A stretch of 64,000 nt of DNA from Zopfochytrium polystomum (GCA_025765615.1 JAIVFJ010000080.1:206275-270274); one strand, 5' to 3'. Shown: positions 21,216 through 33,823, counted from the first letter of the stretch. Notes: generated by a model from the sequence alone, not told the origin. Numbers and translations are program-made.

Positions 21216-24200
21216 TGTGTGTGTGTGTGTGTGTGAGTCAGAGGAGAGCGAGAGTCCACCCGCCGCGAATGAGGGGGGACACGGTATCAAAAAAAAGGGA
21301 GAGAGAGGGTTAATTCTCCTTCATCCTCCCGCCCTCCTCCTCACCTGCCAGAATCCGCCGGTAAAGAAATTTCCGGCGGCGCCGACATGCTTCGAACAAG
21401 CAGCGCCACCGGAACGCGGCCCTCGTCGTCCAGGTCGTAGCGCGCGTTGTCGCCGTCCTCCCCGTCCTCGTGGTTCAATCGGTCTCGGGGCACAACTTGA
21501 GAAGTGTCCACTGCCAGTGCGCCTGCGACGCCCGTCGTCGGTCTGCCGCCAGAAACTGGGGCGGGGCCGGGACTGCGCCGGCCATCCCTGGGACTGCCCC
21601 CGCCACCGGCACTAGAACTGGCACCGGCACCGACACCGCCGCCGCCGCCGCCACCGCCACCAAACCACACGCCCCGATTCACCGCGGCACTGCTAGCGCC
21701 GGACGACCCGGGTCTCTTGCTGCCACCGCTACTTACAGGCTGACCCGACGTCACCGCAACGTCCACAAAGGCCTGCTGTCTGTACTGCTGCTGCTGCTGT
21801 TGGTGTTGCTGCTGTGTTCCCGCCCTCCTGCTCGGCGACAGCGGCGGCCGAGTCGTAGCGCCGTCCGCATTTTGCCCTGGTTGACTTTGCGCGGACGCTC
21901 GCGCCGATCGCTCCCCTTCGTGCCCGCCGGAGCTGGCGAGACGGCCCTTGCCCTTATTGCGCACAGGGGACGGCGTGCCAGAAGTACTGGCCGGAGATGC
22001 CGCGTTGGGCGTGGCAGGCACAGTGGACGACAACCTTCTCGACGGTGCCGTCGCTGTCGAAACTACGTTGAGGGCTTCTGATATTGGTGTAAAGCGCGCA
22101 CTCGGTTCGCTGGGATTGCTCAGCTCATCACGTCTTGCCGCAACCCCATCTAGAGGGCCGTCCGGTGGGTTTGGCGAAATCGACGTCGCAAACTCGGACA
22201 GGGACTGCTTGCGGGCCTTTGCGGCCCCGCTGCTCACCGGCTCAACCCCGGAAGACTGAGTGGACAATCGATTCGATTGGCGCGACCGAAAGGAGAACGG
22301 AGACGACGGGAATCTTAAAGACGCGGGTTTAGGGGACGAAGCTGGCGAGAACGGATTAAGCCGCAGGTCAGCCCGGTCGAGGTTTCCTGCCGAAAAAACT
22401 CGACCCAACAGTACGAAGCATATGAGGACTAAAGCAATGTTGTAAAAGAACTGGTTGTTCATCTGGAGTAGGGATAGGTCAGTAAAACGACTGTGTTATA
22501 AATAAAAAAATGAAAGCATTACTTTGTCGCTCAGTGCTGCAATAGAGGCTTCCAGGCTGCTCAGTTTGAGTTCGTTGAGCTTCTTGTCTCGTTCCAGCTC
22601 TCGAAGAAGGTACCCCCACGCACTTTCATAGTCACGGGCCTGACGAAGGAGTAAGAAATTTAACTTTCAGAGTTTAGGTACTCACTAACTCTTTTACAAT
22701 CATAGTAATGGTGCGATTGCACTCTGCAAGGACTCGAATTACAGACTCTGCTCGCATGGTTTCCACTCGGCGGAAAGCGTCGCTGTACGCGCGAGCTTGT
22801 TCCTCGATGAACAAATGGGACAGTGTCGCGTTTCGTTCGAGCATGGCCAACCTTTTGGAAAACGTGATGAAGACAGACTCCTGGGTGGGGGGCGTGGGGT
22901 AAGCCGATCCGCTGGTTGCTGAGCTCGCATCCGCGCCGGCACCTTGCTCGGAAACACTCTGAGACCCACTGCTGGACGGCGAAGCTTGCGGAGGTGGCGT
23001 TGGAGCAGTTACTCCGTCGTAGGATTGTGTACTCATAAAATTGCGGAAAGAATCGGGTGCCAGCACCCAAGTGGCTTGGGCAGTTTGAGATGTGGTTCGA
23101 GTCTCGATCTGATCTCGCGAAGACTGGATGGGTTCCTCCGGCGCTTCCTTCGTCCCAGCAGTTTCGTCTTTCGTCGAAATTGGTTGTAAAACCGCCGAGC
23201 CTCCCAGCAACTCTTCGATCTCGTCGTCTATAGTGAACAGGACTGATGGAACTGTAATTTCATCCAAATCTTTCACCGCGGCTTTTGCAATCGCCTTTAA
23301 TGCCGAGGCGGCCTCCCCTTCGGCCTTGGCCTTCTCCTCTGCGGCCTTCTTCGCCTCATTTTCGATGTACTCCTCCATTTGGGTAGTGCCATAAACGCGC
23401 AAATTGGTAAGCGGGCAGTAGTACTCGCTTCCGTAATGGGATATAAATACGAGTTTTATCACTTTTGTAAACTCCGCTGGCCTTTCGATTTTGAAAAACT
23501 AAACATTTGTTAGCTGGGCGAGGTGTTGATACCGCTCCCCACAAACCTGGTTTTCGCGAACGTTTTCTGCGCGAAACGTGCCAATGTCCAACCAGCCATC
23601 CTCCGTCTTTGGTGGGAACTCTTTTGTAAATAATTTAAACTCTTTGAACATGCTGGAAAAGTACTCAAAGTTTGATAGCATCACAGTATCGACGCGGATC
23701 GTATCGCATAGCTCCACTATGAGAAACTTGTCCGCTCCGCATCGATTGAGCATGTACTTGTCCTTTCCAGCATGCAAGATTGAAGTTGCCGACGACGCAT
23801 CAGGGTTGGAGGCGACGATAAGCGCCCCACAGTCAAACGACGCATAGTTGGTGCGTTCCTTGTCTTTGGGGACAGAGGACCGCGGAAGCGGTGTGCTCAC
23901 AGAATTCGTACTCGGTTCCGACTCTGGGGGTTTTGAAGTTGTCTGAACAGCTGGTGCTTCACCTTCGCTCTCGGTGACAGACGCACGAATGGGAACAATG
24001 TCAGAAGTATCCATCACTTTGGTAGCTTCCTCAACAGGCGAGGGTTCAGGAGTTGATTCCGCGTCGCTCGCATCGTTCAGCGCGGCGTCTGGTTCGGCTG
24101 ATGGAGGCACATCGACAGACGAAGAAGGCTCCAGTTGAAGTTCGATTGGATCGAGCAAAGATTCTGCCAATTCATCGTTGACCACTTCGTTTACAGTGGT

Positions 24201-25277
24201 GTCTGAGAAGATCAGGTCCAGTTCTTCTACCACGGTGGACGGTAGCGCCGGACTCTCCGGTTCACTGGTGGTAGTTGCCACGATCTCGGACTCTTCGGAT
24301 GCATTCCGCGAATCGAGGGGTAAACTAGCGGCAGGCACGGTTCCCGAAGGACCCGTATGGTCTGAAACCGCAGGTGAAGGGGTGGACGTAGTGAGAGACT
24401 CTGCGCTCGACGGATCAGCATTAGAATCCGCCGTACTCTCGGTAGGAGTTTCACCACGGGCACTTTTGACGATGGACCGTATAATATCTGCAACGCGTGG
24501 AATCCCCGAGATGATATCCGAGCTGCCGGAGGTGGAGCCCGGCGTTGAAGGCTGAGCGGTTGGGGTGGCTGGGACATCGACGGCTGGTTGGCCGTCTTCC
24601 GTAGAAGTGGGAGCGTCACGGTGACGAACGGTATCTTCCGCCTGGGGCAGCGGTGCCTCACCAGTGGGTCCGGCGGGTGCAGAGCTCAGAGGCAACGGCG
24701 CTGGCGCTTCCGTTGCAGCGGTACCGATCGGGCTTGTTGTTGGATCCGGTTGCGCTGGAGCCGTCGGCGCCGGATCGCTGGGCTCCCGCTTGGTCGACGG
24801 AGTTGGCTCTGCCAGGACGGACGACGCAAAAATATGAGGCTCTGCTCCAAACGAGGACGCTTGGGACGGCAATGCCGCGGTGGTTGCGGCACATTCCTCG
24901 CCGACAAACTGGGAGACAGCAGCACCCATCGCCGGCAGGTCTCCAGGAAGCGAGTCTCCGACTTTGGCGTCATCGCCCGCGGTCGCAGCCTCGGGCGGAG
25001 CCGCGGCGGTGTCGACGGCCAGCGATGACGACGACGACGACGAGTCTGGGGTTCCCGTGGCGAGGACGAGGATGAGGAGGCTGCCGCCGCCAAGCAATAG
25101 TAGCAGCCCCAGGGTTACCGAGACCACGGCCGCGGCGAAAGTCGGCGGGCCATTTCGCCGACTCGGGCCGCCGGAGCGTTTGCTGAGAATGCGAAGGCGA
25201 ATGCGAGGGGGGCCGGCAACGGTGATCGGCCACGGCGGCGAGGAGGAATACGACGACGGCGGCAACACAACAACCAT
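20965..25277 (-). CDS. SUN-domain protein, SLP1/SUCO-like
   Basis: Five exons: 23547-25277, 22686-23498, 22523-22639, 21345-22462, 20965-21064. They add to 3879 nt, 1292 residues. An N-terminal hydrophobic segment (AAVVSVTLGLLLLLGGGSLLILVLATG) is a signal anchor. About 360 acidic Ser/Thr/Glu-rich residues follow. The SUN domain starts at about residue 480 (NYASFDCGALIVASN, LNRCGADKFLIVELCD, LSNFEYFSSMFKEFKLF). It spans the first intron and ends KLVFISHYGSEYYCPLTNLRVYG. A coiled-coil region (LRELERDKKLNELKLSSLEASIAALSDK) leads to a second membrane segment (FFYNIALVLICFVLLGRVF) and a low-complexity tail with poly-Gln and a basic RKQKRRRR cluster. This mid-protein SUN layout is that of the SLP1/SUCO (OPT) group, ER proteins linked to folding of membrane proteins, rather than nuclear-envelope LINC SUN proteins. 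The last small exon is inferred from a CAG|GTGAGG donor that would otherwise be a stop. Confidence 0.88.
21162..21235 (+). repeat. (GA)n-(GT)n compound microsatellite in last intron of the SUN gene
   Basis: GA-dinucleotide blocks at 21162-21214 run into GTGTGTGTGTGTGTGTGTGA. The tract is intronic if the terminal exon of the SUN-domain gene is correct. Confidence 0.85.
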
Positions 25278-25511
25278 CGCCCGGGACGGCGGGGAAGAAA
25301 GGGAAGGAGAGAGGACAAAAAAAAGTGACACCAATAAGGTTGCGTTACTCTATCTATCCGGTAAAACTAAAAACCACTTCCCCCCTGCTCCCCCTTTCTC
25401 GTGCTGCGCGGTTACCGCCCCAGCAGCAACAAGGCTCGCGCGAGCAGACCTACCTCCCTCCCCTCTCTCAAACACTCCCTCAAACAAAAAACAGTGCTAC
25501 TTCGCGAACCA

Positions 25512-26886
25512 TCACAGGTAGCATTTCTTCTTGCCTTTTGTCGACCGCACGCCTGCCTTTCCCTTCTTCCCCTTGCTCACGCCGCCGCTCTTGCCCCCAA
25601 GCCCCTTGCCGCCCCCGCCGCCGCCGGCGCGGTTCTTCAGCGCCGAGCCTTCGCGGGGGATGCGCGAAAGAGCCTCCTGAATCACCTCGAGGGCCGCCTG
25701 GATCCGTCGCTGCCTCTCCACGTGGTCCATCGGCGCTTTTGCCGCCGCCGTCGCCACTGTCATTGTCGTCGCGGTTGTCGTCGGCCTTGCGTGCGCTCCG
25801 TTAATGCTCGACTTGTCTTTTGGCGACTTGTGGAGCAGCGTTTGCTCTGCCTTGTTGATGTTGGTCGCGGGCAAATGGCACTCTCCTTTCGAATGGACAG
25901 TCAAGTCTGTCGATGGCGCTGGTTGGGCGGCATTTTGGTGATCCTTTGGGAATAGTTGTGGATGAGTAAGTGTTTAGAGTCGAGCGAGCGCGGCCGCCGA
26001 CCCCTCAGCGTACCAGCGTCCCGGTTGTTTCCGTTGAAATCGAGTCATCGAACGGACTTTGTTTGCACGGCAGAAAATCTTGTTTTTGATGGGAAGCGCG
26101 TGAAGGGTTGGAGTCTTCCTCCAAACAAGAAGACCTGATCCTCTCTGTCTTCAAAGTACCACCGTCAGACACTGGTCCGCGATCGCGACAAACCGCATCC
26201 TCCTCCTCCTCCTCCTCCTCCATTATCGCGTCCTCGCCTCCGTCAGCGCCGTCCACGACGACGCTGGAGAAGCACGGCGTGTCCGCGTCAAACGTTCCGA
26301 GGCTGGCAATGAACGAATACTGCGGCCTCAACATCTTTGGGCTCCTGCTGGAACCGCGGCGCCCCGAGTCGGGACCGCCACCACCGTCTCCAGAGCGGGA
26401 CTCCCGCGGCGCCGCCTCGACCGCCGCCGGGGCAACCGTGAGCGTGGGCGGCGCAAACGCCGGCGCGACCGCGTAGGCCTCGCAGTATGCGGCGTCTCTG
26501 CCGTCGCCGCCGCGGTCGTTGTCGAACCAGGGGGTCAGGGGCGCCGGCACTGGATGCGGGTGGTGTCCTGGGCCGTCCAACGCGCCAAATTCCGCTCCAG
26601 AGGCGCCGCCGCGGTCGCTAGCGCGCCGGCGCGGATCCAGGTCGGCGGCGGCGGCGGGCTCGACGGATTCGGACCTTGAGACGAAACGCAGGAACGACGA
26701 CGACGCGGACGGCAGCGACGACGAAGAAGGCGACGAGAGCGAGGCCAGCCCGGCTGCCGACGCGCCGGCCATGCCGGCGAGGCCCCACCGCCCGCCGAGC
26801 GATCCGATGACGGGTTCCGACAGGGCGCTCTTCTTTGCGGCGGCGGCGGCGGCTGCCGCCGACGACGACCGGGCGGACGACGACAT
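25512..26886 (-). CDS. Hypothetical low-complexity protein with basic C-terminus
   Basis: Two exons, 26014-26886 and 25512-25943, joined by a 70-nt intron with a CTAAAC branch-like site. Together they encode 434 residues in one frame. The first half is Ser/Ala/Gly-rich, with a poly-Ala run near residue 10 and an acidic run (EEEEEEED) near residue 220. Exon 2 has a short amphipathic segment (VERQRRIQAALEVIQEALSRI) and ends in a lysine/glycine-rich tail (KGKKGKAGVRSTKGKKKCYL). No family recognised. Its 3' end lies 234 bp upstream of the SUN-domain gene start and it is divergent from CFAP206. Exon 1 alone is compositionally biased, so the start is less certain than the splice. Confidence 0.5.
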
Positions 26887-26917
26887 TCGCCTCCCTCCGG
26901 CTCGGCCTATGGGTTCT

Positions 26918-27087
26918 TGAGGGGGGGGGGGAGGGGGGAGGGGGGGGCTTGAGTCGAGGGGGTGTCGTGGGGTGAGACTCCGAGGAGTATCGGCCGGTTC
27001 GCGATGGGCTCCTCGATCGCCGAGATGAAGAGGCGGCGACGGCGGCGGTGGTGGTTGGTCGGGGGGGGGGGGGGGGGGGGGGGGGGC
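26918..27087 (+). repeat. Two poly-G tracts between divergent genes
   Basis: G-rich runs at 26918-26950 (G10, then GAGGGGGGAGGGGGGG) and 27061-27086 (26 consecutive G) in the 731-bp gap between two divergent starts. Such runs can form G-quadruplexes and are hard to sequence, so their exact length is uncertain. Confidence 0.85.
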
Positions 27088-27488
27088 TGTTGTGTCGCGA
27101 CGCGTTCGGAGATCCGATCAGGTGCAGTTAGTTGCCGGGGACTGGTGCCGGATGTGGGAGTGAGCAGATAGCAGCAGCGGCAGCCGAGAACGAGGACGAC
27201 GACGTGGGGGCTGAGATGAAAGGCTATGGAATGGAGGGTCGAGTTGGCAGGCAGAACGGGGCGGGAGTCTCGCTTTTGGAGAAGTTTGTGGGGGGTGTTG
27301 GGGGTTGGCCGAAAGGCGAGGGTCCGGATTCGGACACTGTTTTCTTCGTTTCGTCCGGGGTGGGTGGGACTGTTTTTCGTTTTGGAACAGAGTAGTGAGT
27401 GCCCGTTTCAGACAATTTTTTGAAAGTTTGTTTGCAAGCATCGCCACCACAAATAGACACTTGCGACTCGCACAGCGAACGAAGAAAC

Positions 27489-27490
<2 letters not shown>

Positions 27491-27548
<58 letters not shown>
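27491..27548 (+). repeat. (GA)n microsatellite upstream of CFAP206
   Basis: 58 bp of uninterrupted GA dinucleotide, ending 69 bp before the CFAP206 start codon. It sits where core-promoter or 5' UTR sequence is expected. Function is not shown. Confidence 0.95.
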
Positions 27549-27549
<1 letters not shown>

Positions 27550-27617
27550 AACGTTTTATTAGCGATCCAGCTGGCAGCAACAGCACTCAAGGCGAGCGAG
27601 CGGAGAACGCGATCAAT

Positions 27618-30600
27618 ATGGCCGCCGTGCCGGCTTCGACCGCCGCCGGCGCCGCACCGGCGGCAACAACTGCGACCAGGAGCGAGGACATCATCCGCCA
27701 CATCATCCGCGACATCGTCACCCACTCGTCCGCAATCCTCAAGCAGCAGCGCGCAGCAGCAGCAGCGGCAGCAGCAGCAGCAGGCGCCGTCGCCACTGCC
27801 GCCGGATCGCTCCAAAAAGTCGGCGGCGCGGGCGAGGCGGACGGCGCCGTCCCCGCGCACAACGACAGAGACGACGGCGGCGGGGTGGCTCCCGGCCAAC
27901 CGCATTCCGACCCCGACGCCGCCGCCCCCGGCGCGCCGCCCGAAGCCGGCGATTCCGATCCCCGCCGCACTCCGCACCCGCCGGCCCCGCTCAGCCCGAT
28001 CCCGCACGCAAAGCACCTGTTCACGAGCGGGATCAAAAGCCACGTCGCCCCGCACGTTGTCTCCGACACCTTGGCCGCCTTTGTCGTCCGCGCCGTCGTG
28101 CTGGACCCGCGGAACGACTTTCGCATCGAGCGGGAGCTCACAAAAGAGGAGGTGGAGCGGCTTATCAATGTGCGTGACTGCTTCGCAGGCTGCTTAGAGA
28201 GAAGGAGGAGGAGGAGGAGGAGGAGGAGGAGGGAGAGGATGTTGTTTTTCGCTTACGCTGGTTCGTAACAGCTCTGTCTGGAGAAAATTACAACCTCGAA
28301 CAACGTCGTCATGGAGACGGTCAAAATGCAAGTCTACTTTGACAGCATTTTCCCAGCCCAAGGTGAGCCTTCCTCCTTCCCCCCACCCCCTAGACTTGTT
28401 GCCGATTAACTTTCCCCCCCGGGTTTCCCCTTCCCTAGCCGACTACATGCACAAGGAAAAGATGACTCGACTCGCTGCGTGCGCTCCCGTGCTCCGCGAA
28501 ATCACCGAGGTAAAGACGAAAAACATTTCCGTTTACGAAGGTACGTGTTTCGCTCTCTTTCCCTTTGGGATCAGAAGCTCGGCGATTTCCCATCCTCGCG
28601 CCAACTGAAGCTTCCTTCTCTGGGAAACAAAAACAATTCCATAAACAAAAATTAAAAAAAAAAACTCTCAAACTAACTCTAAAGGACTTTACCGCAAAAT
28701 CGTCACGTACGTATTGCTGCGCAGTCACGTCGGCAGTCCAACCGACATTAAAGTCGTTCGAGAAGCGACAGGTGATGTGCCGAGAGTGGTTTTGGATGGA
28801 GCGTTGTGAGGGCGGGAGCTTTTTAAATACGTGGGCGGGAGGGTGGTAAGCCGTTAATGGCCGGACCGTAAGCCGCGAAAGATGGTGCTTTGGGAACTGA
28901 AACGCACCCCCTGACGGCATTTTATCGACCTCCCCCCCTTTCAGCCGCCCTCGAGTCGGTCTTTCCGCAAAGCGAGCTGTCGTCGTTCATTTCGCTCGGC
29001 CGGGCTGAGAAGGAGGCGCAGCTGAACGGGCTGACCCAGCTGATAACCGGGATCCGGCTCTTTAACAAGCAGCTGGGAAAGGGCGGCGACACCGTCGAAG
29101 ATCGTAAGCCCTGATTCCTTTCTCGAATCAATAGGAGTGTGAAAAGGAAAGGGAGCAAAGTACGGGGCAGGGCTAAACAAGTCCCTTTCGTTGTTCTGTG
29201 CCGCCCCACCCCCCACTCCATTCCAAAAATCTCCCACCAACTGCAATCAAGTCATTAGCCTCTGTGCCACCGAGCTCAGAATGCTAGTGCAAGAGCTGGA
29301 GGAGCAGACCGCGGCGACGGAAGCCATTTTGCAGCAGCTGATGGGTAAGTGGCAAGCGCTTGACCCTGCATCCCGCTTCGATGTTATGTCGCTGAAACCT
29401 TTCCCCACCGCCACTACCACGATTTGCCCCAGCGGTGATTGCGTACGCGTCAAAAGCCGTGGAACTGGACATGGGCACGTCGGCGATCAACCGCGTAAAG
29501 TCGACAATCATCTTCAACCGACAGTACCTCATGTATCTGGATGCGTTGACCGTAAGTAGCAAATGACATAGGATGAAGTAAAAAAGCGCGGGGCGGTGGT
29601 TTCTTTTTTTTGGGGCGGGGGTCCGTCGATTAATTACGAGGGCGTGAAGCTGATTCCGAAAATACTTTTTGCCAGGAGCAAACGACCAGGACGCGGGAAA
29701 AGCTTGCGACGCTGTCGCAGACGTTCGACGACACGATCCACGATTTGAAGTCGACGTGCAAGGCGAAAAACCGCGGTGCCCGTCGACCAGGTCTATGTAA
29801 GCAGTCCCCCCCCCTCTTTTTTTTTCTTTTTCAGGGTTTTGACACAGAACGAGCGCTAAGCTAGAGGCTCCCTTCTTCTTCCAGCCTCAATTCATCGCGC
29901 TTTCCAGCATGTGGTCGAATTGGATGGATGAGCTTTTTCTCTTAGCGTTTCGCCGGGGCATCCTCGATACTATCGCGTACCACTCCAAGGTACCTTGGGG
30001 AGGGAGTTTCTCCGCCTATTGCCCAATCCAATTTGTCTCCCTTTGTTGAACAACTGACGCACCTTTTTTTGGCAGTCTTTCGAGACGATCGTAACCGAGA
30101 CGGTTCTCCGCGAAAGCAGCCCGTACAAGGAGGACATTGAGCCGGAGATCCTTCCAGGTCGAGCAACCGCGAACGTCCCTTTGTTTTAGACAGCTACTGA
30201 GCCACCCCCACGGCTTCCACCATAAATTTTTTTTCTTCTTTGCAGAGAGCGACATTGTCGCCAAAGCCTCGGAGCTCATGTCCCGCCGTCGCCATCATCA
30301 ACAAAAAAGTCGAAGTCATCCACCCGGGGAACACGACGCGGTACTTTCAGCTTCCTGTCGAGTACGGGGTGCGTATTTTTTATTTTTTTATTTTTTTTTG
30401 TTTTGAGTGTCTAGCCCGATTTCTGATTGGGTGCTCCCTTTTTTCGCATTGCACACCACGGATGCTGAAAACAATCTAACAACAACAACAACAACAACAA
30501 CGAACGAAAACGAACGAAAACGAACGACACCACCACCCACCAGGGCTTCTGTCCGCACACGCTGATGAAGCACGACGGCCTCGTTGTTCCAGGCGACAAG

Positions 30601-31553
30601 AACTTGGGCATGATTCGGTACCGGGACCGGCTGTTTGCATTTGCCACGCAAGAAGGCGCGCGCGAGTTTGCAAAGTTCCCCGACCGGTGCGTGGTCCTCT
30701 TTTTTTTTTTTTTTTTTTTTTTTGGCTCTGGGGAAGCAGACTGACCAACAAACCACACTGTGTACCAAAAACTATCAACGTGGGAAATAAACACACAGGT
30801 GCATGGAGGGCGTGCTAGAGCTCGCCAAGCGGTCGCCCGACCTTGTGCAGCTGCTGCATCTGTACAACTACTTTCCCACCGTTGAGGCCCTGGAAAATGT
30901 ACGCGTGTGTTTTTGTTTTGCTGCGTTGCTGCCCTCTCTTTTCGTGCTGACACGTGTTGGCGGTACTTTTTTTTGTCGCGAACCTCTCCGGGGTACCCCA
31001 CATCCTTCCACCACTCACTCACTCACTCACTCACTCTCTCTAACTCTCTCTCTCTCTCTGTCCGCGCAACCCCAGGCAAAGTCCTTCACGAAGCAGCGGC
31101 TCATGGGCCAGATGCCGATGGTTTCCGAGGCCGGTTGCCAGGTCGACACGCACATTATCGACACCAAGATCGACAAAAAGTACCAGTGGAACGAATGGGA
31201 GCTCCGCCGGCAGGCGCTCATGCTCGTCAACCTCAAGCACAAGCAGACGCACTCGTCGCAGACGGACGTCAGCCACTTTCGCAGGGAGAGCGAGACGCAG
31301 CACTACCAGCCAAAGTGCGTTTTTTTTGTTTTTGTTTTTTTTTTTTTTTTCCTCCCGACTTTTTTTTGTCGAACACTAATCACTCCTACCTTACAATACA
31401 ATGGGTCTATGCGACTCTCAGAACCAACGCGACCCAGACGTACACCGAGTCGGCGACCAACGTCCCGCGCAAGGTCAACTTTTGGCCGGACTGCGCACCG
31501 ACGGCAAGCCCAAGAACAAGTTCCGCGTCGTGGACCTCACGCTCGATTTATAG
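27618..31553 (+). CDS. CFAP206: Cilia- and flagella-associated protein 206
   Basis: Fifteen exons: 27618-28169, 28272-28362, 28439-28540, 28685-28771, 28945-29103, 29252-29344, 29433-29551, 29676-29796, 29885-29989, 30076-30157, 30246-30368, 30544-30686, 30799-30898, 31076-31314, 31422-31553. The product, about 748 residues, matches the animal CFAP206 family end to end: VVLDPRNDF, TVKMQVYFDSIFPAQADY, LYRKIVTYVLLRSHVGSPTDIK, VREATAALESVFPQ, GIRLFNKQLGKGG, KYQWNEWELRRQALMLVNLKHKQTHSSQTDVSHFRRE. CFAP206 is an axonemal protein at the base of radial spoke and central-pair structures, needed for normal beating. An alanine-rich insert follows the N-terminal helix EDIIRHIIRDIVTHSSAIL, making it longer than the roughly 620-residue human protein. 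Three single-base indels (about 29766, 30286 and 31480) break the frame; family conservation on both sides suggests assembly error. Intron 10 uses a weak GTCGAG donor. Confidence 0.93.
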
Positions 31554-31643
31554 TGTATATTTACACACAACACACACGCACACACGCACACACACACACA
31601 CACACAGAGAACTAACAAAAATAGAAAGGGCACCCCACATTAT

Positions 31644-32497
31644 TTATTGGTTCTTCTTCATCTTCTTTGGCTTTTCGACGGGCGCAACGTCGTCGTCGCC
31701 GTCGGCCGCAACCGTCCCCAGGGCGACAAACAGCGCGGTGACAAAGGCGGCGCCAAACGCGACGACGGCGAGGCTAACGTCGTAGAGGGCCTGGACCTCC
31801 TCAGTCGGGGACAAGGACGGCCTGCGGGAGCCGGCGGACGGGGCGATCAGCTTTGCGGCGGGGCCGGACAGGATGCGGACCCAGACGACAGACAGCGGGG
31901 CGAGGACGAGGGTGAGGGTGAGGACGTGGACGAGGCGGCGGCGGGCGTCGAGCGCGGCGCTCGTGACCGAGATGACGACCAGCAGCGCGTACGAGCCGGC
32001 CAGCGTCAGGCCGAACCAGCGCGGCGCCACCGTCGAGCTGGACGCCGTCGCGGCGGCGAGCAGCGTGCGCTGGGTCCCGAGGATCTCGCTGCGCGTCGAG
32101 GCCGGGATCCGGCTGCGCAGGATCGACGCGTCCGAGTAGCCGTCGACGAGGTGCGGGAGGATGTGGTGGAGGCCGAGCCCAATGTCGACGAACACGGCTC
32201 CGATGAACTTGGGTTAGGGGGGAAGAAACAGAAGAGTTGTCAGTTACGTACGTGTGAGTTCGGTTTGGTGCCCTCTGCATCGCAACAGCGAGTCGACAGT
32301 ATGCCTGTCGGGGGGAGGTGGGGCCACGCGCAAAGTCACAGCTGCGCCCCAAGAAATGGGCCGGAGGGCAGCGAGCGATCCCAGTGATGCTGATGACGAT
32401 GATGATGATGCATCATCGTCCTCACGGTCGTTCGTGGGTACAAGAAAGTATGAATACTCACGAAAGAGAGAAGGACAAGCTGCAGGGGCGGCGCCAT
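31644..32497 (-). CDS. Four-TM membrane protein, unknown family
   Basis: A 12-codon first exon (32462-32497, MAPPLQLVLLSF) is joined through a 254-nt intron to 31644-32207. The frame stays in phase, giving 199 residues. Hydrophobic segments: LVLLSFFIGAVFVDIGLGL, FGLTLAGSYALLVVISVTSAAL, VHVLTLTLVLAPLSVVWVRI and VSLAVVAFGAAFVTALFVALG. The end is basic (KPKKMKKNQ), which could act as an ER-retrieval-like or cytosolic anchor signal. Its 3' end faces that of CFAP206, 90 bp away. I do not recognise the family. Confidence 0.65.
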
Positions 32498-32499
32498 TT

Positions 32500-33770
32500 C
32501 GTTGTGTGCGTGCGTGTGTGTGTGTGTGTGTGTGTGTGTTTTTGGTTTTTTTGGTTTTAATTCTTCTTTTGTTTTAAATATTTCTTCTTTTTTCAAGCTT
32601 GGTTGCTGGCGAGCCCCGATTGGCTGACCAGCTTAATTCGCGTGAAAAAATGGATAGTTTTGCCAATTCAAAGACGTTCGAGAAATCTTTGAGCCCCCCT
32701 ATCCATTGGACAATTGGACAGAGGTCGCCCAACTTTCAACTTTCTTTCAAGCCATTATTAATATTTGTGTGTTTGTGGTCCCATCGCGGCCGACCCATCT
32801 CCTGCATTCTCAGAGCTCGTCCAACCGTTAGGACGTGCACTTAAAACACTCCCCACTCATCCACTTGTTGTGCCAACAGCATGAATTTTTGTGACAACGA
32901 GCGCCTCACTAATGTTCTGCAAGTGCCATTAATGGAGATTTGATGGTTGGCAATCAAACGCACCGGCAGCAACCAATTTTGCAGAAGCTAAGGATCGGTG
33001 GTTAGGTTCTCCTGGCGATCCTTAACTGTACTCTAACTGCAGCAGTAACGGCTTAACCATAACCAAACCGTAATCGCAAATACCAAAAAACCCCTATCAG
33101 CAGATCAGTTCAACGGTTTACCAACCTTCCCTGAACCGTTGCCTGGAATTTATTAGGCAAGCGCCCTTAACTGCAAGGTGAATTGCACATCTGCACGATA
33201 AGCAAATCGTTATTGTTATCGCAAACATATATTAACCGCATTGCGGATAAGCAAATTTTCCTTATCCTTAACGGTGCTGCGGATGGGATAACCTCGGATT
33301 GCGGATTTAACCGTAACAATACTAAGAATTCACTTATGGTGGGCGAACATTTGTCTCACTTCTTTTTAAACATTACATGAAAACCGAACAAAACCAGAAG
33401 AGTCCTCGTCCTACAGGAAGGACGTAATCAAACGTCCTCTGTCCTACTGGTAGGACGAGACTTTGAAGACTCCTCCCGCAAGCCAGGACATTTTTACATT
33501 GAGAACAAAAGCATCCCACATAGAACATTGGTACAGGGAGCCAAACTTTTTGCCATATCAAAATGCGGGAAGAATTTTTAGGGCCGACAGTCGCCAAAAA
33601 AAAGTCGTTTTCGTCCTCGTTGGGTTTTTGGTGGACAAAGAAAAAGGAACTAAAAAACAAACAATACAAAAAAAAAAAAATAGTCAGGGAATCACACTGC
33701 TCCGCTCGCTTATTTTTCAACGCTTCGTTCCGCACACTGCACCCCGAAGCACCGATTTATAATGACGATG
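32500..33770. other. AT-richer intergenic DNA, no gene seen
   Basis: Roughly 1.2 kb with repeated TTAACCGTAA/AACCGTAA-like words at 33000-33330 and a short imperfect inverted repeat around CGTCCTACAGGAAGGACG (33405-33460). ORFs are short. It may be a decayed mobile element or the promoter of the four-TM gene. Confidence 0.4.
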
Positions 33771-33823
33771 ATTAATGACGATGATGATGACTACCACGAC
33801 GACCACGACGACGACGATTAAGA
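33759..33823 (+). repeat. GAT/GAC trinucleotide microsatellite
   Basis: Mixed ATGACGATG and CGACGACGAC units, followed by a short CA tract (33832-33844), immediately beyond the 3' end of the cyclase gene. Confidence 0.8.

Noticed and set aside
21470..22081. 203-codon plus-strand ORF
   Set aside because: Antisense to the SUN-domain gene's Gly/Ser/Gln-rich tail; Arg-rich shadow of biased DNA.
24588..25521. Plus-strand Arg-rich ORFs
   Set aside because: They lie antisense to the acidic Ser/Thr-rich region of the SUN-domain protein.
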